From assembly GCA_021802045.1 (NCBI GenBank), contig JAKABB010000005.1, forward strand, positions 1-61,724: a stretch of 61,724 nucleotides of DNA, in the 5' to 3' direction. The stretch is from a bacterium (GTDB taxonomy: Bacteria; Chloroflexota; Dormibacteria; Aeolococcales; Bog-877). Shown one piece after another: positions 1 through 8,877 of the stretch. Under the pieces are notes generated by a model. The model did not search any database, was not told the origin of the DNA, and saw only the letters and a program-made list of their open reading frames with translations. A program made the translations under genes and the position numbers. How positions within the stretch are numbered: the stretch's first letter is position 1; each line of letters begins with the position of its first letter.

Positions 1-1
1 G

Positions 2-433
2 GAGCTGCCGGACCACGGCGCCGCGGTGGCCGACCAGGTCGTGGCCCGCGACCTCCTGGGCGAGGTCTGGGGGGCGATCGCGACCCTGCCGGAGCAGCAG
101 CGGACGGCCATGACCCTGAAGTACCAGGAGGACCTGAAGAACGCCCAGATCGGGCAGGTCCTGGGCAAGAGCGAGGGGGCGGTCAAACTCCTCGTCTTCC
201 GGGGCACGCGCGCGGTCCGGGACCGGCTCCGCGAACGCGGGGTGGTGCTGCCGGAGCTCGACGCCGCCCCCGAACCGCGCCCACGGGGGACCCGGCACGA
301 GCCGGTGGCGGGGGATGGCGGCGGCGTTCGACGCCGAACTGGCGAAGCATGGGATGAGCGCACGCGCACCCGGGACCACGACCAGATGACCTGTGCCACC
401 ATCGAGGACAACACATCGAGGACGAACGCTTGA
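2..433 (+). CDS. ECF-type RNA polymerase sigma factor, C-terminal part (5' end outside window)
   Basis: The frame is open from base 2, so the gene begins before the window. The visible part carries sigma region 4, from LPEQQRTAMTLKY to GAVKLLVFRGTRAVRDRL, a helix-turn-helix that reads the -35 element. Sigma region 2 is not visible. After about residue 75 the protein becomes arginine- and proline-rich with no recognisable fold. A short alternative frame beginning at 315 (MAAAFDAELAKHGM) looks more protein-like than this tail, so the true C-terminus may have been altered by a frameshift. No anti-sigma gene can be recognised downstream. The family call is firm; the target regulon is unknown. Confidence 0.8.
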   Translation, partial: ELPDHGAAVADQVVARDLLGEVWGAIATLPEQQRTAMTLKYQEDLKNAQIGQVLGKSEGAVKLLVFRGTRAVRDRLRERGVVLPELDAAPEPRPRGTRHEPVAGDGGGVRRRTGEAWDERTRTRDHDQMTCATIEDNTSRTNA

Positions 434-682
434 AGGCGAGAGGCAGAGGCGATATCGTGTACCGGGACCGGATCCCGACATGAGCAAGGTGCCCGTGGTC
501 GCTGCCGCCCTCGTGCACGACGTGTCGCCGGCGCAGCTGTCCTGGGGGCACTGGGCCGGACTTGGGCCGTTGCCCAGACCCCGCCCCGAGCTCAGCCCCG
601 TCGCGACTGTCCCCAGCCGGAGCCCCAGTCACAAGACCGAAACGGAGCTACGAAGGAGCCGCGATGTGAGAGGGGCGCGTTG
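434..682. other. Intergenic, no gene recognised
   Basis: This stretch between the sigma factor and the hydrolase contains open frames but none resembles a known protein. A purine-rich stretch (around 650-660) and a TTG immediately before the hydrolase ATG lie at its right end. Confidence 0.4.
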
Positions 683-1483
683 ATGACCACGCTGATCATT
701 CCCGGCTGGCTCAACTCGGGCCCCGAACACTGGCAGTCCCTCTGGGAGCGGGCGCTACCTGATTGCGTACGGGTGGAGCAGGCCGATTGGCAGCGGCCGG
801 CTCGTGACCATTGGGTCGCGCGCCTGGACGAGGCCATCAGGCGGTGCACGGAGCCCCCCGTGCTGGCCGCGCACAGCCTGGGCTGCATCACGGTGGCGCA
901 CTGGGCGGCAGTTGGCCAGCATCCAGTGCGGGCGGCCCTGCTGGTGGCTCCACCCGATGTCGACACGACCGACGAGCCGGCGCTACATGAGTTTGGCCCC
1001 ATCCCCCGTGCGAGGCTTCCGTTTTCGACGCTGGTGGTCGGGAGTCGCAGCGACCCGTGGATGACTTACGACCGGGTGCGCGTGCTCGCGGACGCGTGGG
1101 GCGCGCGGTTCTTCGACGCCGGAGACGCGCGGCACATCAACGCCGAGGCGGGGTTCGGGCCATGGCCCGAGGGGCTCCGCCTGCTGGAGGAGCTGGCCCG
1201 CGACGCGACCACCGGAGCGGCAGGCCAGCGATGGGGCCGTCAGGCCGCTGCAGGCCACGCGCCGACCACCCCACGGTCCCACACCGCGACACCGTTCATC
1301 CAGAGAGTCTCCGGAAACCGTGAAGAGCCGCTGGGCGTGTGGGCACCGCCCGGGGCCGACGGGGCAGCCTTCGGGCCTCCCCCAGCGCACCGGGAGACGG
1401 CAGGGACGAGTGATCCAACTGTGGGCCCGCATGACGACCCGGCGGTGAGGTCGCGGGGCCGGGTGAGACCACCGCGCCCGTGA
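683..1483 (+). CDS. RBBP9/YdeN-family serine hydrolase with anomalous C-terminal tail
   Basis: The first 180 or so residues are a compact alpha/beta hydrolase of the RBBP9/YdeN type. It begins MTTLIIPGW, followed by NSGPEHWQSLW. The nucleophile Ser lies in AHSLG (near residue 71), the acid Asp in SRSDPWM and the catalytic His in ARHINAEAGFGPWP. These proteins are normally about 180-190 residues long. Here the frame continues for about 85 more residues of Arg/Pro/Thr-rich sequence that looks non-coding, so the ancestral stop codon has probably been lost. The ATG at 683 was chosen over the TTG at 680 because the domain starts there. The physiological substrate is unknown. Confidence 0.8.
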   Translation: MTTLIIPGWLNSGPEHWQSLWERALPDCVRVEQADWQRPARDHWVARLDEAIRRCTEPPVLAAHSLGCITVAHWAAVGQHPVRAALLVAPPDVDTTDEPALHEFGPIPRARLPFSTLVVGSRSDPWMTYDRVRVLADAWGARFFDAGDARHINAEAGFGPWPEGLRLLEELARDATTGAAGQRWGRQAAAGHAPTTPRSHTATPFIQRVSGNREEPLGVWAPPGADGAAFGPPPAHRETAGTSDPTVGPHDDPAVRSRGRVRPPRP

Positions 1484-1967
1484 CCGGGCGCGGTGGCGAC
1501 TGCGGTGGCCGCGGTCGTCACGGGTCGCCACCGCGCCGCCGATCGCGGGGCAGCCATGCCGAGGCTGCAAGAACGGATGCTGCGGAGACACGCTGCCGGG
1601 CTGAGGTCGGGCTATGATCCCGCCGTCCGCGATCGCCACCGCTGGCCGCCCGCGGGCTTCTCGGGCCCCGCGCGCAGCAACCGGTTGGCGTGGGACCGTG
1701 AGCGGCCGTGTCGCATCCTAACGGGGCCTCCCATGCGCACGCCATCTAGTCCGCCACCTCCACTCGCTCCCCTACCGCTCGTCGTCCGCGGTCCGATCCG
1801 CCACCCGGCGCGGGCGGCGCACATCCGCTGTCTTCCACTCCCGGAAGCGCCTGGGCACCGCCGCGTGGGCCATGGACGGTCCCGGCCCCCTATGCACCCC
1901 AGTCCTGTGGGACGGGGCTGGCGCCTGCCGACGATCCGACGGTTGCGCTGGAAGCCCATACGAGCAA
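1484..1967. other. Intergenic, 0.48 kb, no gene recognised
   Basis: Open frames exist on both strands, as expected at this GC content, but none shows a recognisable motif. It separates the hydrolase from the convergent end of the dialkylglycine-decarboxylase-like gene. No clear terminator hairpin with a T tract was seen. Confidence 0.4.
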
Positions 1968-3314
1968 CTACTCGCCGACCGTCGACGGACCGGGGGCTGA
2001 CGCCCGCAAGCCCGCATCGAGGATGAATGCTGCTCGCTCGAACTGCTGCGTTGTCGTCGTCCACGGCGGCACGAACCGCAAGACCGTGCCTGCCCGCCGC
2101 ACACTGAACAGCAGCCCCTCCTGCCGGCAGAAGCGCTCAACCTCCCAACCCAGCCCGTCCGCGGGTTCGCGCGTCGTCCGATCCCTTACGAGTTCCACTC
2201 CCTGTATCAGACCCCGGCCGCGGATGTCGCCGATGACCGGGTGCTGTCGCGCGAGCGACTCGAGCCGCCCGCGCCATTCGGCCCCCAAGGACACCGCCCG
2301 CCCTGGCAGATCCTCCTCGACGATCGTCTCAAGGCTTGCCTCCGCCGCCGCACATGCCAGGGGGTCGGAGGTGTGCGAGTGACCGTGGACGAATCCAGCC
2401 GCCTGCGCGCGATCGGCAATCTCGTCCGTCGTGACCACCGCGCTGATCGATACTCCGCCGCCGAAGTGCTTGGAGATGGTGAGGATATCCGGGATGACCT
2501 GGGCAGGCTCACAGGCCCACATGGTCCCGAGTTTGCCCAGACCGGTCTGCGCCTCATCGAGGATCAGAAGCGCACCACGTTCCTCGCACTTGCGCTTGAG
2601 GGCGACAAGCCAGCCCTCCGGAGGTTCGATAACGCCACCCGCGCTGAACAGTGGTTCCGTAATGACCGCAGCAAGAGGGCTGTCGAGTTCGGCGTCCAAC
2701 AGTTCGAAGGTTGCATCGAGGCATACCAGCTGGCACTCGGGGAAGCTCCGCCGTATCGGGCAGCGATAGCAGTACGGCGCCATGATGGCGTGGTTGCCGT
2801 ACGCGTACGGCCCGTAGCCACGGTGCCAGTCGCGGACGCCGAAGGTCAAGGCTCTGGTGCTGTCGGAGAGCCCGTGGAAACTCACGTGGGGACTGGCAAC
2901 GTGGGTGCGACCGGTGTGGACCTTCGCTAGCTGGACCGCCGCCTCGTTGGCGTCGGCGCCCGACTCCAGGAAGAGGGAGCGGGTCAGGCCATACGGAGTC
3001 AACGCGGCGAGCCGCTCCGCCAGTGAGATTTCGTAGACGTTCAGGATGCTGCTGCTGGCGTGGATCAAGGTGTCACAGGCCTGCCGGATGGCCTCCACAA
3101 CTCGATGAGGCTGATGCCCCAGGGCTGCGCACATCTGTCCGGAGTTGAAGTCCAGGTACTGGCGACCCTCGGTATCCCAGACGACGCTGCCTTCGCCGCG
3201 TACCAGGACTGGTCCGTGGGCGCTACGCGCGTCCATTCGCGTGCTGAGGATGTAGTGCCGGGCTCTGGCGAGCCATTCGGCTTCGGAGAGCTGAGCGTTG
3301 GGACTCGACGTCAT
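1968..3314 (-). CDS. Class III PLP aminotransferase, 2,2-dialkylglycine decarboxylase-like
   Basis: This 448-residue fold-type I PLP enzyme closely resembles 2,2-dialkylglycine decarboxylase (DGD), which decarboxylates dialkylglycines such as 2-aminoisobutyrate and transfers the amino group to pyruvate. Visible landmarks are DFNSGQMCAALGH (Gln60, matching the DGD substrate-side Gln52), ESGADANEAA, ILDEAQTGLGKLGTM (Asp253 for the pyridine nitrogen), TISKHFGGG (Lys282, Schiff-base lysine), HTSDPLACA, and an Arg in VLRFVPPW matching the carboxylate-binding Arg406. The DGD active-site Trp138 appears to be Phe (VSFHGLS). AGGAGG lies 11 bases before the ATG. It is the last gene of a minus-strand cluster with two transporters, an SHMT-like enzyme and an XRE-cupin regulator. 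The substrate is inferred; another omega-amino or dialkyl amino acid is possible. Confidence 0.8.
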   Translation of the reverse strand: MTSSPNAQLSEAEWLARARHYILSTRMDARSAHGPVLVRGEGSVVWDTEGRQYLDFNSGQMCAALGHQPHRVVEAIRQACDTLIHASSSILNVYEISLAERLAALTPYGLTRSLFLESGADANEAAVQLAKVHTGRTHVASPHVSFHGLSDSTRALTFGVRDWHRGYGPYAYGNHAIMAPYCYRCPIRRSFPECQLVCLDATFELLDAELDSPLAAVITEPLFSAGGVIEPPEGWLVALKRKCEERGALLILDEAQTGLGKLGTMWACEPAQVIPDILTISKHFGGGVSISAVVTTDEIADRAQAAGFVHGHSHTSDPLACAAAEASLETIVEEDLPGRAVSLGAEWRGRLESLARQHPVIGDIRGRGLIQGVELVRDRTTREPADGLGWEVERFCRQEGLLFSVRRAGTVLRFVPPWTTTTQQFERAAFILDAGLRASAPGPSTVGE

Positions 3315-3681
3315 GGGATATCTGTCCTCCTGAGGGTGAGCGACCGGGAGACGACGGGCGGATTGGCCTCCGGCACAGTCGGTCCCGGTGGCTGCAGCGC
3401 CAGGATCTTGGAGGAACCGAAGGCGGGGCAGGGCCGTCCTGTGAGAGCGACGCCGTATTGAATCCTATCGGCGAGACGGACCATCACTCTGCACTCGGTC
3501 AGCGTACCCAGGTTGATGAAGGCCTGACCGTTGATTGCGCGGACCGCGGACGGCTCCCTGGCGGCTGAGGGAGCGACCGCATCGTCCAGTGGTGTGCGGT
3601 CTCTGTCGCCACCACGCAGCTGGCAGCGTCTGCTGGGCTGGGAGTGGCAGTTGCCCAGTGGACGCCACGCACCTACGCGGG
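3315..3681. other. Intergenic, 0.37 kb, upstream of the decarboxylase-like gene
   Basis: It holds the leader and Shine-Dalgarno region of the decarboxylase-like gene. A minus-strand frame (TECRVMVRLADRIQYGVAL) runs through part of it but matches nothing I recognise. It may be gene debris. Confidence 0.35.
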
Positions 3682-4632
3682 TCAGCGAGAACAGCACCGC
3701 CTCCACCTCGTGAGTTGAGGGCCGCTGACGATGAGCGCCACCCCCAAGGTGATCAACCCGGCGGCGAGGGTGCTGCCCGGGGTCAGGCGCTGGTTGAGGA
3801 TGACGAGTCCGAGGATGAGCGTCATGACAGGATTGACGTAGGCATATGTGGCGACGGTGCTGGCGGGCAGCACTTCAAGGGCGTAGACGTAGCAGGTGTA
3901 CCCCAGCAGCGACCCCACCACCACCAGCCACGCATACGCGTCCAGTGGTCCGCCCACGATGTGGTGCCATTGGATGTGGCGTGTCTCCATCGTCGCCATC
4001 CCGGCGAGGAGGAGTCCCACGCCGCCGACAACCATCTCGATGGCCGCGGCGACGAAGACCCTGGAGGGCAGGGGTGCCCGGCTCGAGTACAGCGACCCGA
4101 CGGCCCACAGCACCGCGGCGGCAAGCAGGCCCACGGTGGATGCGGGCGACAGCTGTCCCCCGGCTGTGGGGCCGACCAGGACGGCCACGCCGGCGAGTCC
4201 CAGGAGGATGCCCATCCATCCCAGCCCGCCAGGCGACGGGGCCCGTCCCCAGAGAAGCCCCACCACGGCGACCCAGAGGGGAACCGTCGCGATGAGGAGA
4301 GCGGCGATACCAGAGGGCACGCGCAGTTCGGCCCAGGTGATGAGGCCGCTGCCGCCGAGCACGAGGAACAATCCAACGATCCCCGCGCGGTAAGCCTCAG
4401 CTGGAGCGGGGAGTCGCCACCGCAGCTTGTCGGTGCGTCCCGCGACGGCGTACAGGACCAGCCCGGCGAGGAGGAAGCGACTTCCCGCCATGAGCAGAGG
4501 CGGCATAGCCCTCACCGCCACCTGGATGGCGGTGAAAGTCGAGCCCCAGGTTACATACACGACCGCCAGTGCGAGCCAGCCCTTGACCGTCGGGCTGCCC
4601 AGGACGCCGCCTCTCATCCGAGCGAACATCAC
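3682..4632 (-). CDS. EamA/DMT-family inner-membrane transporter
   Basis: The 316-residue protein has about ten hydrophobic helices in two EamA repeats. The first repeat begins LALAVVYVTWGSTFTAIQVAVR with the usual WGSTF signature, and the second ends AGLITLGVALIVSG. Family members export amino acids, metabolites or drugs. The gene sits between the APC permease and the dialkylglycine-decarboxylase-like gene on the same strand, so it may export a product or inhibitor belonging to that pathway. A 16-bp inverted repeat lies 13 bases upstream of its start and is a candidate operator or leader hairpin. Substrate is not predictable from sequence. Confidence 0.8.
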   Translation of the reverse strand: MMFARMRGGVLGSPTVKGWLALAVVYVTWGSTFTAIQVAVRAMPPLLMAGSRFLLAGLVLYAVAGRTDKLRWRLPAPAEAYRAGIVGLFLVLGGSGLITWAELRVPSGIAALLIATVPLWVAVVGLLWGRAPSPGGLGWMGILLGLAGVAVLVGPTAGGQLSPASTVGLLAAAVLWAVGSLYSSRAPLPSRVFVAAAIEMVVGGVGLLLAGMATMETRHIQWHHIVGGPLDAYAWLVVVGSLLGYTCYVYALEVLPASTVATYAYVNPVMTLILGLVILNQRLTPGSTLAAGLITLGVALIVSGPQLTRWRRCCSR

Positions 4633-4644
4633 CCCGGCGGCGCG

Positions 4645-4700
4645 TCCATCATCTCCGGCCTCAGGCCCAGTCTGACTTCAGGGCGGCCGGAGATGATGGA
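4645..4700. repeat. 16-bp perfect inverted repeat upstream of the EamA gene
   Basis: Arms TCCATCATCTCCGGCC (4645-4660) and its exact reverse complement (4685-4700) are separated by 24 bases. No T tract follows, so a simple intrinsic terminator is unlikely. Its position 13 bases upstream of the minus-strand EamA start suggests a regulatory operator or a hairpin in the 5' leader. Confidence 0.7.
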
Positions 4701-5436
4701 CTGCTGGCGGAGCCTTCCCGTGTGGCGTCTGGCCACGACTCGGTGGCCGGGCAGCCGCCGCAGCCGGCGATCGCTTCCATCACCCCGAGACGACCCACTG
4801 CCGGCGAACGGCAGCCCGCGCGGTCGACCGAGCCGCTCCTGGAGTCCCCCGGCGGTGCCGCCGACCTCGGACACCGGGCCCCACGCGCCAGGGCGGCGAC
4901 GCGGGTCCCCACCGCGCGGCGGGGCAAGCCGGAGTGGCCCACCCGTAGGGCCACGGCCCCCCGGGCAGAGCCGTCCCAGACTGGAGGTCGGTCCGCAATC
5001 GTGGCAGGCAGCCTGCGCGTCCCCGAGCCACCGCTCTGGCACCGGGCAGCATCCATGTGGCAAAGGGCGCGTGCGCGGAACACTTCGGTCAAGCCTCCGT
5101 CCCCGCCGCTGTGCCGAGACGCCGGGATGTGGAGGCCGTCCAAGGCGACGTCGATCGGGAATGGTATGGCCTCCTGCCAGCTGCTGACGAGCCCCAGGCG
5201 AGCGCAGAAGAGGGGTGTCGGCCCGACATCCCCACCCCGTCGCCCGGGCGTGACCTGCCTCGCAATCGTCGCCGCTGACCCCCCGAGAGACGGGCGTGGC
5301 GCCACTGCTCCGAGCCGCGTCGTCGGACGTGGTCGCCAGCACCCGTCTGGAGTGGCTATCGGGGGGCCATCCACTGCCGGCGGCAACCACTACCGGGTGT
5401 CATCCTCGAGTCGCCTCCCCGCACCTCGGGGTCCGA
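4701..5436. other. Non-coding or decayed, 0.74 kb
   Basis: The stretch lies between the APC permease stop and the EamA upstream region. Long open frames occur on both strands but have arginine- and proline-rich translations with no motif. A minus-strand frame around 5100-5250 (LGLVSSWQEAIPFPIDVALDGL) looks locally protein-like and may be the residue of a lost gene. Confidence 0.35.
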
Positions 5437-7296
5437 TCACACCGCCGCATCCCCTTCCCCCGCGACCACGGCCGCTCCGCTGTCCGTGATGGCCTTGATC
5501 TCAGCAGTCGTGTAACCGCTGGCCAGGCCCCAGTAATAGGCGACCAGCCCGATGGGTAGGACCGCCACGCTGTCCCATGGGAACGGCACCAGCGGGCTTG
5601 CCAAGGGACCGTACCCGCCATAGTAGGAGAGCAGCAGCGACGCAAACACCAGGAAGATGAACCACCACGCCGCGGCCACCGCCTGCCGTCCCTCCCGGTT
5701 GCTCAGCGCCCACATTGCGGCGGTAAAGCCGACGACTTCACAGAGCTCCAGAGCGTAGTAGAGCAGGAAGGTTGGGTGTGCGCCCAGCGGGGTGCCGACG
5801 GCGGTCAGCACCCACCCGCCAAAGTATTGCGTCCCGATCCATGCCACCAGGAACGCACCCCCGAGAAGGGCGCCGGCTCTCTTCTCCAACCACCCCTGAC
5901 GGGGGCCGTAGAACCATGCCAATGCGGGCAGGACCACAAATACGGCGGCAACGACATTGATCAGGACGGCAAAGGTCGTCCAATACAGGATGATGACCGC
6001 CGCCAGAAATGCAATCGGACCCATGACACCGGCGCGCCAGAGCCGGAACGGCCGGTGCAGGTCGCCCGCCGTCCTCCGGAGGATCTGAACGCCCAGGCCT
6101 CCCCATATGTACGTGACGACTGTTGCCGCGGTAACGAACCCCACCAAGAGGTACCAACTGGGCACCGGCGCCAGGAACATCATGCCCAGGACAGTGCTCG
6201 CCACGAGGGCGATCCAGGGAATGCGGAACCGACGTGACAACGCCTGCCCGCCGCGCGACACATAACCGTTCACCGAGAGTCCGTACAGGCTGCGGGTGGC
6301 CGATCCCAGGAAGACGTAGCCACTCCCGGCCGGCGAAATGAACGCGTCGATCAGAAGAACCGTGCCAAAGGCGCCGAGGAAGCCGACGCCTGATGCCTTG
6401 AGCACGTCATAGAAGGGGGCACCTGCAAAGCTTCCCGAGGTGAGACCGGCCCAGTCGCCGAGCTTGATGCCGGCCTTTGACCACTCGATGGCCCCGGTAA
6501 AGGCGATCTGAAGCAGGACGTACAGGGCAATGAGCGTGGCGACCGCCAACAGGCTGGCCAAAGGCACGTCGCGCTGTGGATTGCGAGCCTCACCCGCAAA
6601 GTCAAAGGCCTTGCGGAAGCCGCCATAGGCGAAGACGATTCCCCCGATGGCGACGGCCACGAAGATGGGCTTGACCCCGAGTGGCGCAAAGCCGCCATAG
6701 GCGACGAAGTTGGCGGCATGAAACGAGAGTGTGAAGATCAGGAGGAAGGTGAGGGTGGGAACGACGATCTTCCAGATGGACACGGGCACATTGAATCGGC
6801 CGAGGAACTGCACGCCAAAGAGATTGATGAGGAAGAAGACGACCATCAGGACGAATGCCAGGATGATGCCGACCGGCCAGGCCAGCACGGTGACTCCTTG
6901 CTGAACCGCAACCAGGCCCTTCATGTAACTGGATGCGTAGGTCACGACGGCCTCGGCCTCTATGGGAGGCACTGCAGCCACTGCCAGGAGATATGCCCAC
7001 CCCATGAGGAGTCCCACGTATCCCCCGTGAGTCAGTTGCGGGAACCGGGCTATGGCTCCGCTGCGGGGGATCATTCCCACCGTTTCCGCGTACGTGAGGG
7101 CGACGGCGGCCACGAGGACCCCGCCGATGAGCCACGAGACGATGACCGCGGGCCCCGCCAGGGAGTCAGAGAGAAGAACTGCGAAGAGCCAGCCGGACCC
7201 GATCGTGCCTCCGGCTGCTATCAAGTAGAGTTGCCAGAATCCGAGTCGCTTCGATAAGCCTTGGTCGCCGGAGTGTTGAGCAATGCGTTTCGCCAT
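5437..7296 (-). CDS. APC-superfamily amino-acid permease
   Basis: The 619-residue integral membrane protein has about 14 hydrophobic segments. It starts with GFWQLYLIAAGGTIGSGWLF, the TM1 substrate-binding GxG region of APC transporters. It then has AYGGFRKAFDFAGEARNPQRDVPLA, the conserved TM6 region and following loop. APC permeases import amino acids by ion symport or exchange. The ATG at 7296 (MAKRIAQHSG) has AAGGGGAGG just before it, whereas the longer frame up to 7350 does not. The gene lies downstream of the SHMT-like gene in the same orientation, so it is the likely uptake route for that enzyme's substrate. Local GC looks lower than in the genes after 14 kb, consistent with transfer. 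Confidence 0.85.
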   Translation of the reverse strand: MAKRIAQHSGDQGLSKRLGFWQLYLIAAGGTIGSGWLFAVLLSDSLAGPAVIVSWLIGGVLVAAVALTYAETVGMIPRSGAIARFPQLTHGGYVGLLMGWAYLLAVAAVPPIEAEAVVTYASSYMKGLVAVQQGVTVLAWPVGIILAFVLMVVFFLINLFGVQFLGRFNVPVSIWKIVVPTLTFLLIFTLSFHAANFVAYGGFAPLGVKPIFVAVAIGGIVFAYGGFRKAFDFAGEARNPQRDVPLASLLAVATLIALYVLLQIAFTGAIEWSKAGIKLGDWAGLTSGSFAGAPFYDVLKASGVGFLGAFGTVLLIDAFISPAGSGYVFLGSATRSLYGLSVNGYVSRGGQALSRRFRIPWIALVASTVLGMMFLAPVPSWYLLVGFVTAATVVTYIWGGLGVQILRRTAGDLHRPFRLWRAGVMGPIAFLAAVIILYWTTFAVLINVVAAVFVVLPALAWFYGPRQGWLEKRAGALLGGAFLVAWIGTQYFGGWVLTAVGTPLGAHPTFLLYYALELCEVVGFTAAMWALSNREGRQAVAAAWWFIFLVFASLLLSYYGGYGPLASPLVPFPWDSVAVLPIGLVAYYWGLASGYTTAEIKAITDSGAAVVAGEGDAAV

Positions 7297-7528
7297 GGCC
7301 TCCCCTTGAGTGGCACCCATCGCTTGGCATGGGCTGGTCATCGCCGACATGCGGTGTTGCAGGCGCGGTCTTCACAGATGCTTGTCACCGTGTTGCAGGG
7401 CTCTGGGCTGCAGTGGTCTCCCCCCAACTGCTCTGTGGGCAATGGCGCCGGGCGTCCCGGCCGTTCTGTGCCGTGTGCGGTCGCAGGTCCTCTCTCCCCT
7501 GGGCGGTGAGCCGCGGGGGACTGGGTGA

Positions 7529-8863
7529 TCAGGCTGGCTTGTAATCCGGGACCGAGGTGGCGACGTCCAGCTGGAAGTGCACGGTGCGGAAGCGGCGGCG
7601 GAGATCCAGCACCTGCCGCCGCCACTGGTCGGCGTGGCTGGGCTGGGTTAGGGCGTTGGTGACCAGGTCGGCGACTGGTCCCATGTCCGGCTCCGTCATG
7701 CCCCAGCGGGTCAACTCCTGCACGCCGAGCCGAATCCCCCCGTAGGGTTGTGCGTCGACAGAGGTCTCCACCGGGAGAGGGATGCCACTGAATAGAACGT
7801 TGCTACGCTCGGCCACTCGAGCCGCCTTGGTCCCGCCACCGAAGGGACGGGCATCGATTGCCACCAGATGGGAGTGAGTGGCCCGGCCGCCAGACTCTCC
7901 ATCGGGGTTCCAGACGGGGAGCCCGCAGAGGGCAAGGTCGGTTGCCAGGGCGCTGGCGTTCGCGATGCACTGGCGGGCATAGGTGGAGCCGAATTGGAGC
8001 TGCTCCACCGCGGCGATGGCGGTGCCGGCGAGGCGGCCCATGTCGAAGTTGGCCGTGAGCCCTGGGTAGACCACTTGGCGGACTCGAGCGGCCAGCTCTT
8101 CGTCGTTGGTCGCGACCAGCCCGCCAGCAGGACCGCCGAAGGACTTGTAGGTCGAGGTGGTGAGGAGATCGGCTCCCTCGTCAAGCGGCTGCTGAAAACA
8201 GCCGCCGACGATGAGACCGGCGACATGGGCGCCGTCATACATCAGCCGGGCTCCGACCCCGTGGGCGAGTGCTGCGACCCGCTCCAGCTTGTAGGGCAGG
8301 AGCGGTAGGCTGGTGCCCATCACGACGAGGCGGGGCCGGACGCGCTCCAGCTCGACCGCAAACGCTCCCCAGTCGATCAGGTGCGTCCCCGGCTGACAGG
8401 GGATCGAATGGACGTGCAGCCCGAAGAGGCCAGCTGCGCCCTCGGCGTGGTGGGTGGCATGCGCGCCCACCTCGAGCGGCATGGCGAAGATGTCGTCACC
8501 GGGTCTGGTGGTCGCCATGTAGGCGACTAGGTTCGCCATCGACCCGCTCAACGTACGAGGCTCGACGAAGCGGGCGTGAAAGGCTCGACCCAGGAGGTCC
8601 ATGGCCGCGACCTCGATACGGTCGCTGTAGACGAGACCGGTCTCGTACTTGTCGCCTGGGGGCCCGAGGCTGGGGCGGCTGTTCATCGTGGTAGCCATGG
8701 CCCGTCGCACGGCAGGGCTCTGGATGTTCGTTCCCGCGTAGAGATTCACGCACTCGGCGTCAACCAGCTGTTCGCTGTCGCCGATCCACGTGAAGACCGA
8801 CCTCGCGAGGGCGGCAGGGTCGGTGGGGTGCTGGTCGTGGCCTTGGGTCATCGCTGGTGACAT
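7529..8863 (-). CDS. Serine hydroxymethyltransferase-like PLP enzyme with atypical active site
   Basis: The 444-residue protein follows the SHMT fold throughout: LSGSMANLVAYM, DGAHVAGL (Asp210 for the PLP nitrogen, His213), LTTSTYKSFGGPAGG (Lys240, Schiff base) and GIRLGVQELTRWG with the carboxylate-binding Arg. Aligning SRPSLGPPGDKYETG with the E. coli segment NKYAEGYPGKRYYGG puts Pro, Leu and Glu where Tyr55, Glu57 and Tyr65 normally sit. Tyr replaces His before the lysine, and Arg is lost from GPRGG. These residues serve the folate-dependent step or shape the pocket, so this is probably not the housekeeping glycine-serine enzyme. An alpha-methylserine or other beta-hydroxy amino-acid aldolase/transferase is plausible. 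It starts 14 bases after the XRE-cupin gene and is probably co-transcribed with it. Confidence 0.8.
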   Translation of the reverse strand: MSPAMTQGHDQHPTDPAALARSVFTWIGDSEQLVDAECVNLYAGTNIQSPAVRRAMATTMNSRPSLGPPGDKYETGLVYSDRIEVAAMDLLGRAFHARFVEPRTLSGSMANLVAYMATTRPGDDIFAMPLEVGAHATHHAEGAAGLFGLHVHSIPCQPGTHLIDWGAFAVELERVRPRLVVMGTSLPLLPYKLERVAALAHGVGARLMYDGAHVAGLIVGGCFQQPLDEGADLLTTSTYKSFGGPAGGLVATNDEELAARVRQVVYPGLTANFDMGRLAGTAIAAVEQLQFGSTYARQCIANASALATDLALCGLPVWNPDGESGGRATHSHLVAIDARPFGGGTKAARVAERSNVLFSGIPLPVETSVDAQPYGGIRLGVQELTRWGMTEPDMGPVADLVTNALTQPSHADQWRRQVLDLRRRFRTVHFQLDVATSVPDYKPA

Positions 8864-8877
8864 GTCAGGACTTGTTC

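Noticed and set aside
5437..7350. Longer start for the APC permease at 7350
   Set aside because: The ATG at 7296 has a strong AAGGGGAGG site and gives the normal short N-terminus before TM1.
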